From NCBI GenBank assembly GCA_021792405.1, contig JAJYUU010000038.1, positions 1 to 36,033 of the forward strand: a stretch of DNA of 36,033 nucleotides, written 5' to 3'. Below are positions 15,758 to 23,525 of the stretch, piece after piece. The translations under genes and the position numbers were made by a program. Positions within the stretch are counted from its first letter, which is position 1. The number at the start of each line of letters is the position of its first letter. This DNA comes from Actinomycetes bacterium (lineage in GTDB: Bacteria > Actinomycetota > Actinomycetes > Streptosporangiales > Streptosporangiaceae). The notes below the pieces were generated by a model that was not told the DNA's origin, searched no databases, and saw only the letters and a list, made by a program, of their open reading frames with translations.

Positions 15758-17787
15758 TTCTGTGCTGATCCGGGCGAGTTGCGCATCTGCTGTGGCATGC
15801 ATAACTCTCCGTGCTGAACCGAGATGAGGCTGAGTTCCCGGCGGCAGGAGATGCCGCGGCCGAAGACCACGGTCTCGTACGGCTTGTCCGGCAGCGTGGT
15901 CGTGCCGTCATGCAGCGGCCCGGCCCCGTTGCTCACCGCCGGGACGGCGAAGAACTGCATCGTGATCGTGGTTTCGCCGGGCCCTCCGCCAGGATCGACG
16001 TCGAATATCGCGTAGCCGTAGGGGTCTTCGGCGCTGGTCCCCGCCGACCAGAGGGCATCCTCAACCGAGTCTGCCGGATGGCGGCGGAGTCCGGTTGCCT
16101 GCGAGCCCGTTGTGGCGTTCCGCCGGGTGATCACCTTCGCGCGGGGAGCGCCGGTTGCCGGGTCGGTGCCGTAGCTGTTGGACGGAGCGTTGGTGCCGCC
16201 GCAGCCGAGCACCACGAAGACCGTGCCCTGCTGGGTGTCCCAGCCCGGCAGGTCACCGACGGCCACCGGCTCGGTTGTCACCACATGCGGGCGCCGGGTG
16301 TCGACCTTCTCGCCCCCGGCCTGGTCCGGGTGCGGGGAAACCACCCTCCCGTGTGCGCCGCGGTCGTAGCCGCGGATCGGGTAGCTGCGCTCGTAGTTGT
16401 GCTCGTGCCCGGAGAGAACCAGGTCGACCTCGTAGCGGTCGAACAGCGGCAACCACGCGCGGCGAATGCCCAGGTCTGAGCCATTCGCACGAGCGGACGA
16501 CAGCGCGCACTGATGCATGAACACCACGATCATGTCGATGCCCTTGTCCCGGCGCGCCGCCGCGAGCGTGCGCTCCAGCCACAGCGTCTGCAAGTTCGGT
16601 CGGCCACCAAGGTAATCCGGCACGGCCGCGTTGCCGGCCGGACTGAGCCTGAGATCTCCGGTGTAGCCGTGGTTATACGTGCTGGCGCCATTGGGGATCG
16701 CGGCGCCCGACGTGGTGATCATCGGCGGCGCATCGGGCTCGGCGCTGAGATAGCTGGCCGCGCTCTCCTGGTAGACCACGTCGTCGGCGTCCAGGCTGAT
16801 GAATTGCACGGTGCCCACCTTGAAGGCATAGAAGTTCCCGCGCAGGTGATTGCCGTCGTAATTGATCACCCCGTTGTCCGGCAGCAGGAACCGGGACAGG
16901 TAGTGGCCATAGCCATACGGCCCGTTCCAGAAGTTGCCGGCCGCCCCCTGGGCGGCGATGCCGCCCGGGGCGCCGCCCCGGCGTCCTGCCGGGTCGCACG
17001 TCCCGAACTCGATCTCGTGGTTGCCGAGTGCGGGCATCCACGGGCGGTTGCGGGCCGAACGAGACACGTTGACGGCGAAGTCACGCCACACGCCAGGCGC
17101 ATTGCCGTAGTCGAGGTTGGCGTAGCAAAGGTCGCCGTTCATGAGGTGGAACAGCGGCGGCCCGGCGCCATCGCCGGGTTCCTCGATCGCGTCCACCGCA
17201 TACCAGGCGTTGTCGCAGGACTGGAACCACTGATGGCCGGACGCGCTGCGATCGGAGGACGGGGTGGCCAGGTCGCCGAAGCTGGAGAAGCGGAAAGCGG
17301 CTCGGCCCGCCGGAGCGGTTTCGAATGATCCGTCCGCAGTCGAGGGATTCGGCATAGCGCCGTCGCTGATGCGGTAGTAATACCGCGTTCCCGGCTCGAG
17401 ACCGGTTAGCTGCACGTGGTAGTGGTACGTGGTCTGCCCGCCCAGGCCATCGGTGAAGCTGACCGCCCAGGCCTGCGGCCGCGGCCGGGTGACGTCGAGC
17501 GGCTGCGGCTCGGGCAGCCAGACGATGCGGCCCGGCCGGGCGGGCGTGATCGGGGCGGTCGAGTAGGCGAGCGCCGGCCTGGGCTGGGGCGTCGAGCCGG
17601 GCGCCGACCAGGACACCGTGACCGCGGTCGCGGGATCAGCGCCGAAGGACAGCCGCAGTTGCTCGGGCGCGGTTCCGGACGGCAGCGGCACTGTCGCGAG
17701 CGTCCGCCCCGACGGCGTCGTCGCCGCGTCAGTGGCGTCCGGAGGGGACTGGACCTGGCGCGAGACGACTCCTTCCGTTGCGGCCAC
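15754..17787 (-). CDS. Purple acid phosphatase-like metallophosphoesterase with fibronectin-like domain
   Basis: A 677-residue enzyme. Residues about 40-160 form the N-terminal purple-acid-phosphatase FnIII-like domain (TVSWSAPGS, then GLEPGTRYYYRISDG). The metallophosphoesterase core shows all five blocks: FGD at 170-172, GDLCY at 218-222, GNHE at 255-258, H425 in VVFMHQ, and GHEHNYE at 460-466. These ligate a dinuclear metal site with a Tyr (Y222) as in purple acid phosphatases. It should hydrolyse phosphate esters. Relatives are usually exported through Tat, but here the GTG start at 17787 gives no signal peptide. The open frame continues upstream with Arg pairs but no hydrophobic stretch, so the N-terminus is doubtful. 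Confidence 0.88.
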   Translation of the reverse strand: MAATEGVVSRQVQSPPDATDAATTPSGRTLATVPLPSGTAPEQLRLSFGADPATAVTVSWSAPGSTPQPRPALAYSTAPITPARPGRIVWLPEPQPLDVTRPRPQAWAVSFTDGLGGQTTYHYHVQLTGLEPGTRYYYRISDGAMPNPSTADGSFETAPAGRAAFRFSSFGDLATPSSDRSASGHQWFQSCDNAWYAVDAIEEPGDGAGPPLFHLMNGDLCYANLDYGNAPGVWRDFAVNVSRSARNRPWMPALGNHEIEFGTCDPAGRRGGAPGGIAAQGAAGNFWNGPYGYGHYLSRFLLPDNGVINYDGNHLRGNFYAFKVGTVQFISLDADDVVYQESAASYLSAEPDAPPMITTSGAAIPNGASTYNHGYTGDLRLSPAGNAAVPDYLGGRPNLQTLWLERTLAAARRDKGIDMIVVFMHQCALSSARANGSDLGIRRAWLPLFDRYEVDLVLSGHEHNYERSYPIRGYDRGAHGRVVSPHPDQAGGEKVDTRRPHVVTTEPVAVGDLPGWDTQQGTVFVVLGCGGTNAPSNSYGTDPATGAPRAKVITRRNATTGSQATGLRRHPADSVEDALWSAGTSAEDPYGYAIFDVDPGGGPGETTITMQFFAVPAVSNGAGPLHDGTTTLPDKPYETVVFGRGISCRRELSLISVQHGELCMPQQMRNSPGSAQN

Positions 17788-17904
17788 GACTGGCTGCGGC
17801 CCGGCTGGCCTCCTCAGACGATGGTAACCAGGCCAGGTGAACCGGCGGCCGCGCGGGAGTTGCCGCCGGATGACCGGGCCACGGCGAAGCGGCTAACCCA
17901 GGGC

Positions 17905-18627
17905 TCAAGCGGGGCGGTAGCCGCCGTAGATCACGTTCTCCAGCTTCTTCCAGAAGATGTCGATGCCCGCGAAGCCGGCCGAGCGCAGGTATCCGAGTTG
18001 CTGGTCGAGCGGGATCATATAGCGGACGTGGTTCTCCCAGCGCGCTTGCTGATCCGGCGTGCGGTGCTCCCGGCGCTGCGCGGCTTCCGGGTCCTCGCGG
18101 TCGCTGACGCGCCGCCAGACCTGCTCGACGGCAGGATCGGGCGCCCGCACCGGGTCGTAGTTGAAGTACCAGCCGCCGGGGACCAGGTGGTCGAAGATCT
18201 CCGCGAACAGCCCCTGCTTGCGCTCGTCGGTCAGGTGATGCACGCACATCGACGTCACGATCGCATCCAGCTGCGCCGGGATGCCGGCCGGCCATAGACC
18301 GGTCGTCATGTCGAACTCGAGGGTGCGGTAGCGGCCGGCATACGGCACCATCTGCGGCTCCCCAGCGGCCATCATCTGGGTAGAGAAGTCGGCGAGAATC
18401 GCGGTCGCGCGCGGATGCCGCCCCAGGATTGCGCGCGACGCGGCGCCGGTGCCCGCCCCGAGGTCCAGGAAGGTGAACTCCTCCCCGTCGCCGAACGGCA
18501 GCAGGTCGGCCATCAGCCGCCGCTGCTCAGCGCGGTTGCGTTCCTGAGCTGTCGCTTCCTTCACCCAGTTCTGGACCATCTGCTCCGAGTGCCAGATCTG
18601 CGCGTTAGTGTCTGTCGAATTGTCCAT
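17905..18627 (-). CDS. Class I SAM-dependent methyltransferase
   Basis: A 240-residue protein with the SAM-binding motif I FLDLGAGTGAAS at about residues 53-64, the acidic end of strand 2 (AILADFS), motif II/III region LDAIVTSMCVHHLTDERK, and the post-motif LVPGGWYFNYDPV. This matches the methyltransferase 11/25-like class acting on small molecules; the substrate cannot be told from sequence. The start at 18625-18627 is chosen because a longer frame (to 18729) would run through the end of the vapC-like gene, and MDNSTDTNAQIWHSEQ is a typical opening. No strong ribosome site is seen. Confidence 0.85.
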   Translation of the reverse strand: MDNSTDTNAQIWHSEQMVQNWVKEATAQERNRAEQRRLMADLLPFGDGEEFTFLDLGAGTGAASRAILGRHPRATAILADFSTQMMAAGEPQMVPYAGRYRTLEFDMTTGLWPAGIPAQLDAIVTSMCVHHLTDERKQGLFAEIFDHLVPGGWYFNYDPVRAPDPAVEQVWRRVSDREDPEAAQRREHRTPDQQARWENHVRYMIPLDQQLGYLRSAGFAGIDIFWKKLENVIYGGYRPA

Positions 18628-18652
18628 TGCCACAGCGTACTGACCCGGAGCG

Positions 18653-19063
18653 TCAGGCCTCGGGAAGGTCTGCGCGCTTGCCGAGGACGGCGAAGCCACG
18701 CTGGAGTGCGACGGCATAGAGCTGGTCATCGAACGTCGCTATCTGGGCGTCCCCCAGCTGCTCTGCCGCCAGGAGGACGCAGCAGTCCGGCAGCTTGAGC
18801 CTGGTCTCCGCTCGGAGCATCGCGAGCCGGATGGGAGCGCCAGCATCCATCGGAACGGTCCGGACGCCGAGCTGGGCCAGAGCGGCCACGGCCCGATCCA
18901 GCCTGCCGGCCCGAGCAGGGCCCGCGAGCACCTCTGCCTGGGTGAGCGGGCTGGTTCGGAACGGCTCGTCGGCCACCGACCGAAGCAGGCGCCTCGCATC
19001 ATCGTGCAGCGCATCCTCGGCGTCCAAGTGAGCAATCAAGACAGACGCGTCAAGGATGATCAC
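18653..19063 (-). CDS. vapC: VapC-type PIN-domain ribonuclease toxin
   Basis: A PIN-domain protein of about 136 residues with the acidic active-site residues in order: Asp in ILDASVLIA near the N-terminus, Glu in QAEVLAGP, Asp in LKLPDC and Asp in IATFDDQL. PIN toxins of this kind cut tRNA or rRNA, need Mg2+ and are held inactive by a VapB partner. The GTG at 19061-19063 overlaps the stop of the upstream antitoxin gene (GTGA), with AGGA about 9 bases ahead; a TTG at 19070-19072 is an alternative start. Gene order antitoxin-toxin with overlap is standard for vapBC. The exact RNA target is unknown. Confidence 0.88.
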   Translation of the reverse strand: MIILDASVLIAHLDAEDALHDDARRLLRSVADEPFRTSPLTQAEVLAGPARAGRLDRAVAALAQLGVRTVPMDAGAPIRLAMLRAETRLKLPDCCVLLAAEQLGDAQIATFDDQLYAVALQRGFAVLGKRADLPEA

Positions 19064-19329
19064 TCTGGCCAATCCTCGCGTAGCTCAGCCAGGTAAGCGT
19101 CACCGTAGGAACCGGTCAGAGCGGCGCTGGTCCGGTCGATGGCAGCGCGTCGGGCGGCAGCGTCATGCTCACGCTGCCTCAGAACAGCGCGGTGGCCCTC
19201 CTCTACTAGCCGGGTCAGTAGCTTCGCCCGGTTACCGCGATCGGCTGGCCAGTGGCGAGCTGCGTCATCAAGAGCGCGGATCATCTGATCGGTCTCGGTA
19301 ATCACGTGCCTTGGACGCGTTGTCGGCAT
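19060..19329 (-). CDS. vapB: VapB-like antitoxin
   Basis: An 89-residue charged, helical protein directly upstream of and overlapping the PIN toxin, so its identity as the cognate antitoxin rests mainly on position. I do not see a clear ribbon-helix-helix or AbrB motif. The central RAKLLTRLVEEGHRAV and the C-terminal AALTGSYGDAYLAELREDWPE (toxin-binding tail by analogy) are seen in antitoxins paired with actinobacterial PIN toxins. The ATG at 19327-19329 lies only 7 bases after a -10 box, so the mRNA is probably leaderless or nearly so; no ribosome site is present. Confidence 0.75.
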   Translation of the reverse strand: MPTTRPRHVITETDQMIRALDDAARHWPADRGNRAKLLTRLVEEGHRAVLRQREHDAAARRAAIDRTSAALTGSYGDAYLAELREDWPE

Positions 19330-19336
19330 ACCAGGC

Positions 19337-19367
19337 AGTGTAGCACCTGTGTCGAGGTGTCACACCT
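19337..19367 (-). promoter_or_regulatory. vapBC promoter and operator-like repeats
   Basis: On the minus strand, TACACT (19342 to 19337) is a -10 box 7 bases before the vapB ATG. Overlapping and upstream are three CACCT/AGGTG half-sites: CACCT at 19344-19348, and AGGTGT with its complement ACACCT separated by one base at 19355-19367. They are placed for autorepression by the VapBC complex. Confidence 0.55.
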
Positions 19368-19408
19368 TACTTGCTGCCTGGCCTGGCCCCGCCGGGCCGC
19401 GCACGGCG

Positions 19409-21043
19409 CTAGTGCGGGCCGACGAGGGCGCGGAGCATCGCGTTGGTGTCGGCATCGGGCGAATAGATGACGGTGCCGAGCATCCCGCGGGTCAGCAGGA
19501 CTTTGTAGACGTTGCGGACGAGCCGGCCGAACTCGTGATCGCTGACCTTAGCGCGGCTGCGAAAGTCCGGGTCCCTGCTGGCCTCACGGACGGCCCGCCA
19601 GCTGTCGCCGCGCCAGACCAGGTCCGGGCCAATGATGACCCCGTTCCAGTCGTACTCGAAGCCCTGCGCCGTATAGACGCAGCCAACCTGGCCGAATCCG
19701 GCCGGATCGCTCGCCCACAGCGCTGACGGCGGCGCGCCGCCGACGGCCCGGTCACCGCGCAGGTTCCACGGCCGCGACCAGTCGCCGATGACGACGTCGT
19801 TGACGAGCGTGCCGTCCGGGCGCGGGTCACTCCACGGCCAGCAGTAACCGGCCGCCATTCGCGCGCCGTACCCCTTGCCGAGCTCAGCCCGCAGCGCTTG
19901 CTCAAGCTCGCCCGGGCTGTCAGCGACCCGCACGGTGAAGGCAGGATCGCCAGCCCATGGCAGCGGCCCGCCCGGAGTCAGGCCGAGCAGCCGGCTCACC
20001 CACTCCAGGTATGCCTCGCTGCCGCCGCAGCGGAAATAGGCGTTCAGGTCGATCTTCTCGACCGCCAGGCCGAGCGATCGCGCATGGGCCTCGATCTCGC
20101 TCACCGTGCCGAGTTCGCCGGGCCGCACGACCTGATGCTGGTCGAGCAGGAACACCGGCACACGTCCCGCGCAGATCAGCTCGTCGAGCTGCCGCCGGCC
20201 GGTGCGTAGCTGGCGCGGCGTGTACCGGCTCATCGACGTTTCCCGGATCCGGTGTGCTTCGTCCAGGATGAGGACCTCCAGGCCGTTCCGGTCTGCGTCG
20301 ACGAACTGGTTGAAATACTTGAACAGGCTCCTGGTCCGCGGTGAGCCCCGCCCCGTCACCTGCCGCAGCGTCTGGGTGAAGGACCGGGAGCCGGTCGCGT
20401 GCACGACCGTTCGCCCGCGACGCGCAAGCTCGCCGAGAAGGGACAGCGCGATGACGCTCTTGCCGCTGCCCGGGCCACCGGAGACGATGACGACTGTCTT
20501 GGCATCGCCAGCACGCGCCGCCTCGGTCGCGTGCAGCACCAGATTGTAGGCAAGCCGCTGCTGGTCGAGCAGCACGAACTGCTCGCGTTTCCGGATCTCA
20601 TCGGCGGCGACCGCGAGTAGCTGCCGGCCGGGAGCCGTCCGCGAGCTGAGGAACTCATCAGCGTAAGCCGCGCCCGAAACCCCCGGATCCAGGCGGGAAC
20701 GCAGAAAGTCCAGGAACTCACCACGCCGCTGCCCGGTGAACATGCGCCCGTCTGCGGACTCCTGCATCTGGCGGAGTTGCGCCACGCCCATCTCGGTCGC
20801 GTTGTGCAGGTACGCGACCCCGGCGATGACGTCAGGCACCTCCTGGAGCGCGGAGACGAAGTCGCGAAGGTACTCGCAGTATCCACGGACCTGCTCAACC
20901 GGGTGCAGCCTCGGATGGCGGCCTGCCAGGATCGCATCGACCCGGCGGCTGCTCAGCGGCAGCCGCTGCTCCAGCATGACCTCGAACGCAGAGATCCGAA
21001 AGCCCGTCGGGCCGCAATTCGGGACTACCTTACCGAATTCCAT
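19409..21043 (-). CDS. DUF2075 helicase with a gutted N-terminal nuclease domain
   Basis: A 544-residue protein from the ATG at 21041-21043. Residues about 185-540 are a DUF2075 (Schlafen group 3-like) P-loop helicase: Walker A GGPGSGKS at 189-196, Walker B VLILDEAHRI, then CVYTAQGFEYDWNGVIIGPDLVWR and the late NVYKVLLTRG motif. The first 100 residues match the usual N-terminal region of this family (MLEQRLPLSSRRVDAILAGRHP and HPVEQVRGYCEYL). In relatives these two blocks are separated by a PD-(D/E)XK nuclease core with a V-V-E-L-K-Q-W segment; here they are joined directly. The catalytic Glu and Lys are thus absent. The start is uncertain: a GTG at 21119-21121 would add 26 residues, and the open frame reaches 21391. 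Confidence 0.85.
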   Translation of the reverse strand: MEFGKVVPNCGPTGFRISAFEVMLEQRLPLSSRRVDAILAGRHPRLHPVEQVRGYCEYLRDFVSALQEVPDVIAGVAYLHNATEMGVAQLRQMQESADGRMFTGQRRGEFLDFLRSRLDPGVSGAAYADEFLSSRTAPGRQLLAVAADEIRKREQFVLLDQQRLAYNLVLHATEAARAGDAKTVVIVSGGPGSGKSVIALSLLGELARRGRTVVHATGSRSFTQTLRQVTGRGSPRTRSLFKYFNQFVDADRNGLEVLILDEAHRIRETSMSRYTPRQLRTGRRQLDELICAGRVPVFLLDQHQVVRPGELGTVSEIEAHARSLGLAVEKIDLNAYFRCGGSEAYLEWVSRLLGLTPGGPLPWAGDPAFTVRVADSPGELEQALRAELGKGYGARMAAGYCWPWSDPRPDGTLVNDVVIGDWSRPWNLRGDRAVGGAPPSALWASDPAGFGQVGCVYTAQGFEYDWNGVIIGPDLVWRGDSWRAVREASRDPDFRSRAKVSDHEFGRLVRNVYKVLLTRGMLGTVIYSPDADTNAMLRALVGPH

Positions 21044-21255
21044 TCCTGACCGCTGCGGCCGGGAGGCCGAGCCATCAGCCGCTGCTGCGGCCCGCTCAGC
21101 GGTTAGTGCCTTGCGGACCACGCGTCCGGCTGTTCTCCGCGCGTTCCCTGGATAGATCTCGCGCCTTTGCGATAATGCGGAAAATGACCGCACGCTAATG
21201 GACGATTCCGGCCCGAACGGGCCGGACGGGCCAGATGCGGGACGCGGAGGCTCAG

Positions 21256-21759
21256 ATGCACGTGTACGCGGCAGAATGCACCGAGGCGGCGCCGGGCGCA
21301 CGCCCGGCAGACCACGGCACCGGCCACTCGGCAGATTTCGCCAACCGCGGCCGCGACGATCCATTCGTCGTGCTGCCGGCCGAGCAGACACCGCCGGACG
21401 GCATCCAGGTTGCCGAGGGTCTTTGGGGCATGGTGACGGTCGACGGATCGCCAGTCGCGTTCGTGTCGCCCGAAGTTGTCGGCGAACTGGACCCCGGACG
21501 ACGGGTGGGCTGGGTATTCGAGAACCTGGACCGGGCCTACGTCGCGCGGTTCGCTCGCGAGCCGCGAAGGTTCTTCGAAGCCGAACTCGGCTCGCCAGTC
21601 GTCAGCGGGCGGGTGGTCGTCCTCGACCACGACTTTGCGCGGCATTTCGGCGAGCACGTCGCGCTGAGCGACTTCGCCGCTGCTAGATGCCTGTACGGCC
21701 AAATCGTGCCGGCCGGAACTAAGTGCAGTCGATGCAGGTGCGAGCGGGCCACGCGGTGA
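21256..21759 (+). CDS. Hypothetical protein with Cys-rich tail
   Basis: A 167-residue protein of unknown family. The ATG at 21256 is preceded by CGGAGG at a spacing of 5-6, better than the in-frame ATG at 21235. Codon use fits neighbouring genes, supporting a real gene. Visible parts are a variable N-terminus, a beta-prone centre (GLWGMVTVDGSPVAFVSPEVVG), a segment with aromatic and basic residues (VGWVFENLDRAYVARFARE), VVVLDHDFARHFGEHVALSD, and a terminal CSRCRC. The Cys tail could bind a metal. It is divergent from the DUF2075 helicase gene; a GATAAT -10-like box lies at 21171-21176. Function unknown. Confidence 0.6.
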   Translation: MHVYAAECTEAAPGARPADHGTGHSADFANRGRDDPFVVLPAEQTPPDGIQVAEGLWGMVTVDGSPVAFVSPEVVGELDPGRRVGWVFENLDRAYVARFAREPRRFFEAELGSPVVSGRVVVLDHDFARHFGEHVALSDFAAARCLYGQIVPAGTKCSRCRCERATR

Positions 21760-21802
21760 CCAAGGCCGGGCAGCCCGGGTCGCGGCGCAACCGGGCGAGA
21801 AC

Positions 21803-22540
21803 GTGAAGCCGCTCTGGGCCGAGCCCGACGACCCTAACCCGGCCACCGCGCTTGGCGGTTATATCAGCAGCGGCGCGCCGCTGGTGGCCGGATTCGAGCT
21901 TGCGGCCATCGTGCTCGTGCTGACCGATCAGCACGTTGCTCATTACGTTCCGCTGGCCGGCCCGGCCATCGCCGCCATGACTGGCTCGGCGGCGCTCATG
22001 GTGTCGAGCATTCGCTACGGCTTTTGGGCAGTGAGCTACTGGACAACTCCAGCGGAGCGGCTGATGTGGGATCCGGCCGCAGTGGTCAGCCTAGAGTCGC
22101 TCATGCGCCAGCGCTTCATGCTCGCCGGACGGATGGTCAACTTCCAGAAGCTCCGGGCGCGCGCTGAGCACCTGTTCGAAGTAGGCCTGATCATCTTCCT
22201 GCTTGCCATCGCCATGATGCTGATCCCCGACCACTGGCGCGCATCGGGAACCGGCTGGCGATGGGCCGCGGTTGTGCTCGCGGGATTCGCCTTCCTCGTC
22301 CATCTGGCCTGGTCGGTGGGCAAGTGGCTGCACGAGCGGTTCCTCGCGTGGCTCGGCCGGCTGGAAAGCAAGGCCAAGAATGACGCCAAGTCGCGCACTA
22401 TCCGCATGCAGTTCGCCAAGCATGGTGATAACGTGCTGGTCAGCTGCCTGGTCCTGATCTGGCCGCCAGCCCACGAGACGGATTTCGATGACCCGGAACC
22501 GCCAGGCGCCGCCGACATCTTCGGCATTCGCCGCTCGTAG
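21803..22540 (+). CDS. Hypothetical membrane protein
   Basis: A 245-residue protein with four hydrophobic segments: about residues 27-42 and 47-68 (two close helices), about 128-145 (VGLIIFLLAIAMMLIP) and about 155-173 (WAAVVLAGFAFLVHLAW). A basic cytoplasmic-looking stretch and an acidic Pro-rich tail (ETDFDDPEPPG) follow. GTG start at 21803 with a weak GGGCGAGA ahead. It resembles actinobacterial membrane proteins of unknown function encoded near conflict genes, but I cannot name the family. It follows the Cys-tail hypothetical gene by 43 bases and may share its transcript. Confidence 0.65.
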   Translation: MKPLWAEPDDPNPATALGGYISSGAPLVAGFELAAIVLVLTDQHVAHYVPLAGPAIAAMTGSAALMVSSIRYGFWAVSYWTTPAERLMWDPAAVVSLESLMRQRFMLAGRMVNFQKLRARAEHLFEVGLIIFLLAIAMMLIPDHWRASGTGWRWAAVVLAGFAFLVHLAWSVGKWLHERFLAWLGRLESKAKNDAKSRTIRMQFAKHGDNVLVSCLVLIWPPAHETDFDDPEPPGAADIFGIRRS

Positions 22541-22605
22541 CGGCCAGGAACCCGCGCACCTCGGTCCACCTGAGAGCGCCACTCGCGGTCTAACTAACGG
22601 ACGGT

Positions 22606-22980
22606 AGGCGTCGTCCGTCTGCTCGCCTTCCACCGGCGGCTGCTGGCAGGAACGCGGCTGGATGCCCATGCGGGAGCGATCCACAAAGAGCAGAACTGGA
22701 TTGGCGGCAGCAGCTATAACCCGTGCTCGGCCGCGTTCGTGCCACCGCCGCCCGAGTTTGTGCCTGGCCTCCTCGACGACCTGTGCCAGCGGCAACTGCA
22801 GCAGTCATGGCGGGCACAGCTCGGCTCGGTTCGGGCCAACTCCGCGACGGACGTCCTGCTGCGCCGGCTACCGGGCGCGCCGATCGTGACGGTCTCGTCC
22901 GCAACCGCGCCTTCGAGGCACCTGATGTCATCGAGGCGTTCACCGCGCTGGAGCGCCAGCTTGCCAGCCCGCCGCGATAG
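22606..22980 (+). pseudogene. Fic-family gene, multiply deleted and frameshifted
   Basis: In one frame the sequence reads LLAGTRLDAHAGAIHKEQNW, then IGGSSYNPCSAAFVPPPPEF and VPGLLDDLC, which is the N-terminal region of Fic/DOC-type proteins just before the FIC core. It then jumps in the same frame to LQQSWRAQLGSVRANSATDV and LLRRLPGAPIVTVSSA, which is the C-terminal winged-helix region of the same family. The frame then changes by +1 to RNRAFEAPDVIEAFTALERQ, the usual family end, stopping at 22978-22980. The catalytic HPFxxGNGR core and the N-terminus are missing. The product would have been an AMP-transferase; it is dead here. A TAA at 22603-22605 precedes the readable part. Confidence 0.8.
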
Positions 22981-22990
22981 CGTTGGCCAG

Positions 22991-23266
22991 GTGAGCAGGG
23001 TGCACGACATGGGCGGGCAGACCGGGTTCGGGCCTGTCCCCGTCGAGGATGACGGCCAGTTCTTTCACGCCGACTGGGAAGCCAGGGTCTATGCGATCGT
23101 CCGGGTGCTGCAGCGGCGCGGGGTGATCAACGCCGCGTTCGATGATCTGCGCGACGCTATCGAACGAATCCCGCCAGCGGAGTACCTGACCATGTCCTAC
23201 TACGAGCGCTGGCTGCGGGCGGCAGAGATGTTGCTCGCGGAGCGGAAGCTGCTAGCTGATGACTAA
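22991..23266 (+). CDS. Nitrile hydratase beta subunit, N-terminal half (scnB/toyK-like subunit)
   Basis: A 91-residue protein matching only the N-terminal half of nitrile hydratase beta subunits: VHDMGGQTGFGPV at the start, HADWEARVYAI with the conserved Arg that contacts the metal-site cysteines in known enzymes, then ERIPPAEYLTMSYYERWL. The GTG at 22991 aligns exactly with the family's start (M-x-x-I-H-D-x-GG); ATG at 23009 is less likely because it would remove the conserved VHD. It overlaps the next gene by 8 bases. In thiocyanate hydrolase and toyocamycin nitrile hydratase the beta subunit is likewise encoded as two genes. Together the three products should form a heterotrimer with the metal at the alpha-beta interface. 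Confidence 0.88.
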   Translation: MSRVHDMGGQTGFGPVPVEDDGQFFHADWEARVYAIVRVLQRRGVINAAFDDLRDAIERIPPAEYLTMSYYERWLRAAEMLLAERKLLADD

Positions 23267-23525
23267 GTTCGCCGCTGGCAGCCGGGTGCGAGCCCAGGTG
23301 GCAGATCCTGACGGTCACACCAGGCTGCCGCGGTATGCCCGCGGCCATACCGGCGAGGTCGTCGAAGTCCGGGCGGCCTGGCAGCTGCCGGACGAGGCGG
23401 TGCGTGGCGTGTTCCGTGCCGAGCCGGTCTACGCTGTCCGCTTCAATGCGGCTGAGCTGTGGGGTTCGGGGTCGCACTCAGTCATCCTCGACCTGTGGGA
23501 GTCCTACCTGGAGGAGGCGCCGTGA
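23259..23525 (+). CDS. Nitrile hydratase beta subunit, C-terminal half (scnA/toyL-like subunit)
   Basis: An 88-residue SH3-like barrel corresponding to the C-terminal half of nitrile hydratase beta: FAAGSRVRAQ, then GHTRLPRYARGHTGEV, AEPVYAVRFNAAELWG and the end VILDLWESYLE. All conserved blocks of this domain are present, including the GHTR Arg. The ATG at 23259 lies inside the end of the preceding gene (8-base overlap), and the TGA overlaps the next gene's GTG, so translation of the three is coupled. The gene is a full domain on its own, not a frameshift product: it has its own start and GC-rich codon use, and the first half ends with its own stop after a conserved YYERWL...LL helix. Confidence 0.88.
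   Translation: MTKFAAGSRVRAQVADPDGHTRLPRYARGHTGEVVEVRAAWQLPDEAVRGVFRAEPVYAVRFNAAELWGSGSHSVILDLWESYLEEAP

Noticed and set aside
15811-16479. Plus-strand frame opposite the phosphatase
   Set aside because: Antisense shadow; the minus strand carries all five metallophosphoesterase motifs.
22991-23525. A single frameshifted nitrile hydratase beta gene
   Set aside because: Each half has its own start and stop with an 8-base overlap and complete domain limits, as in known three-subunit enzymes.
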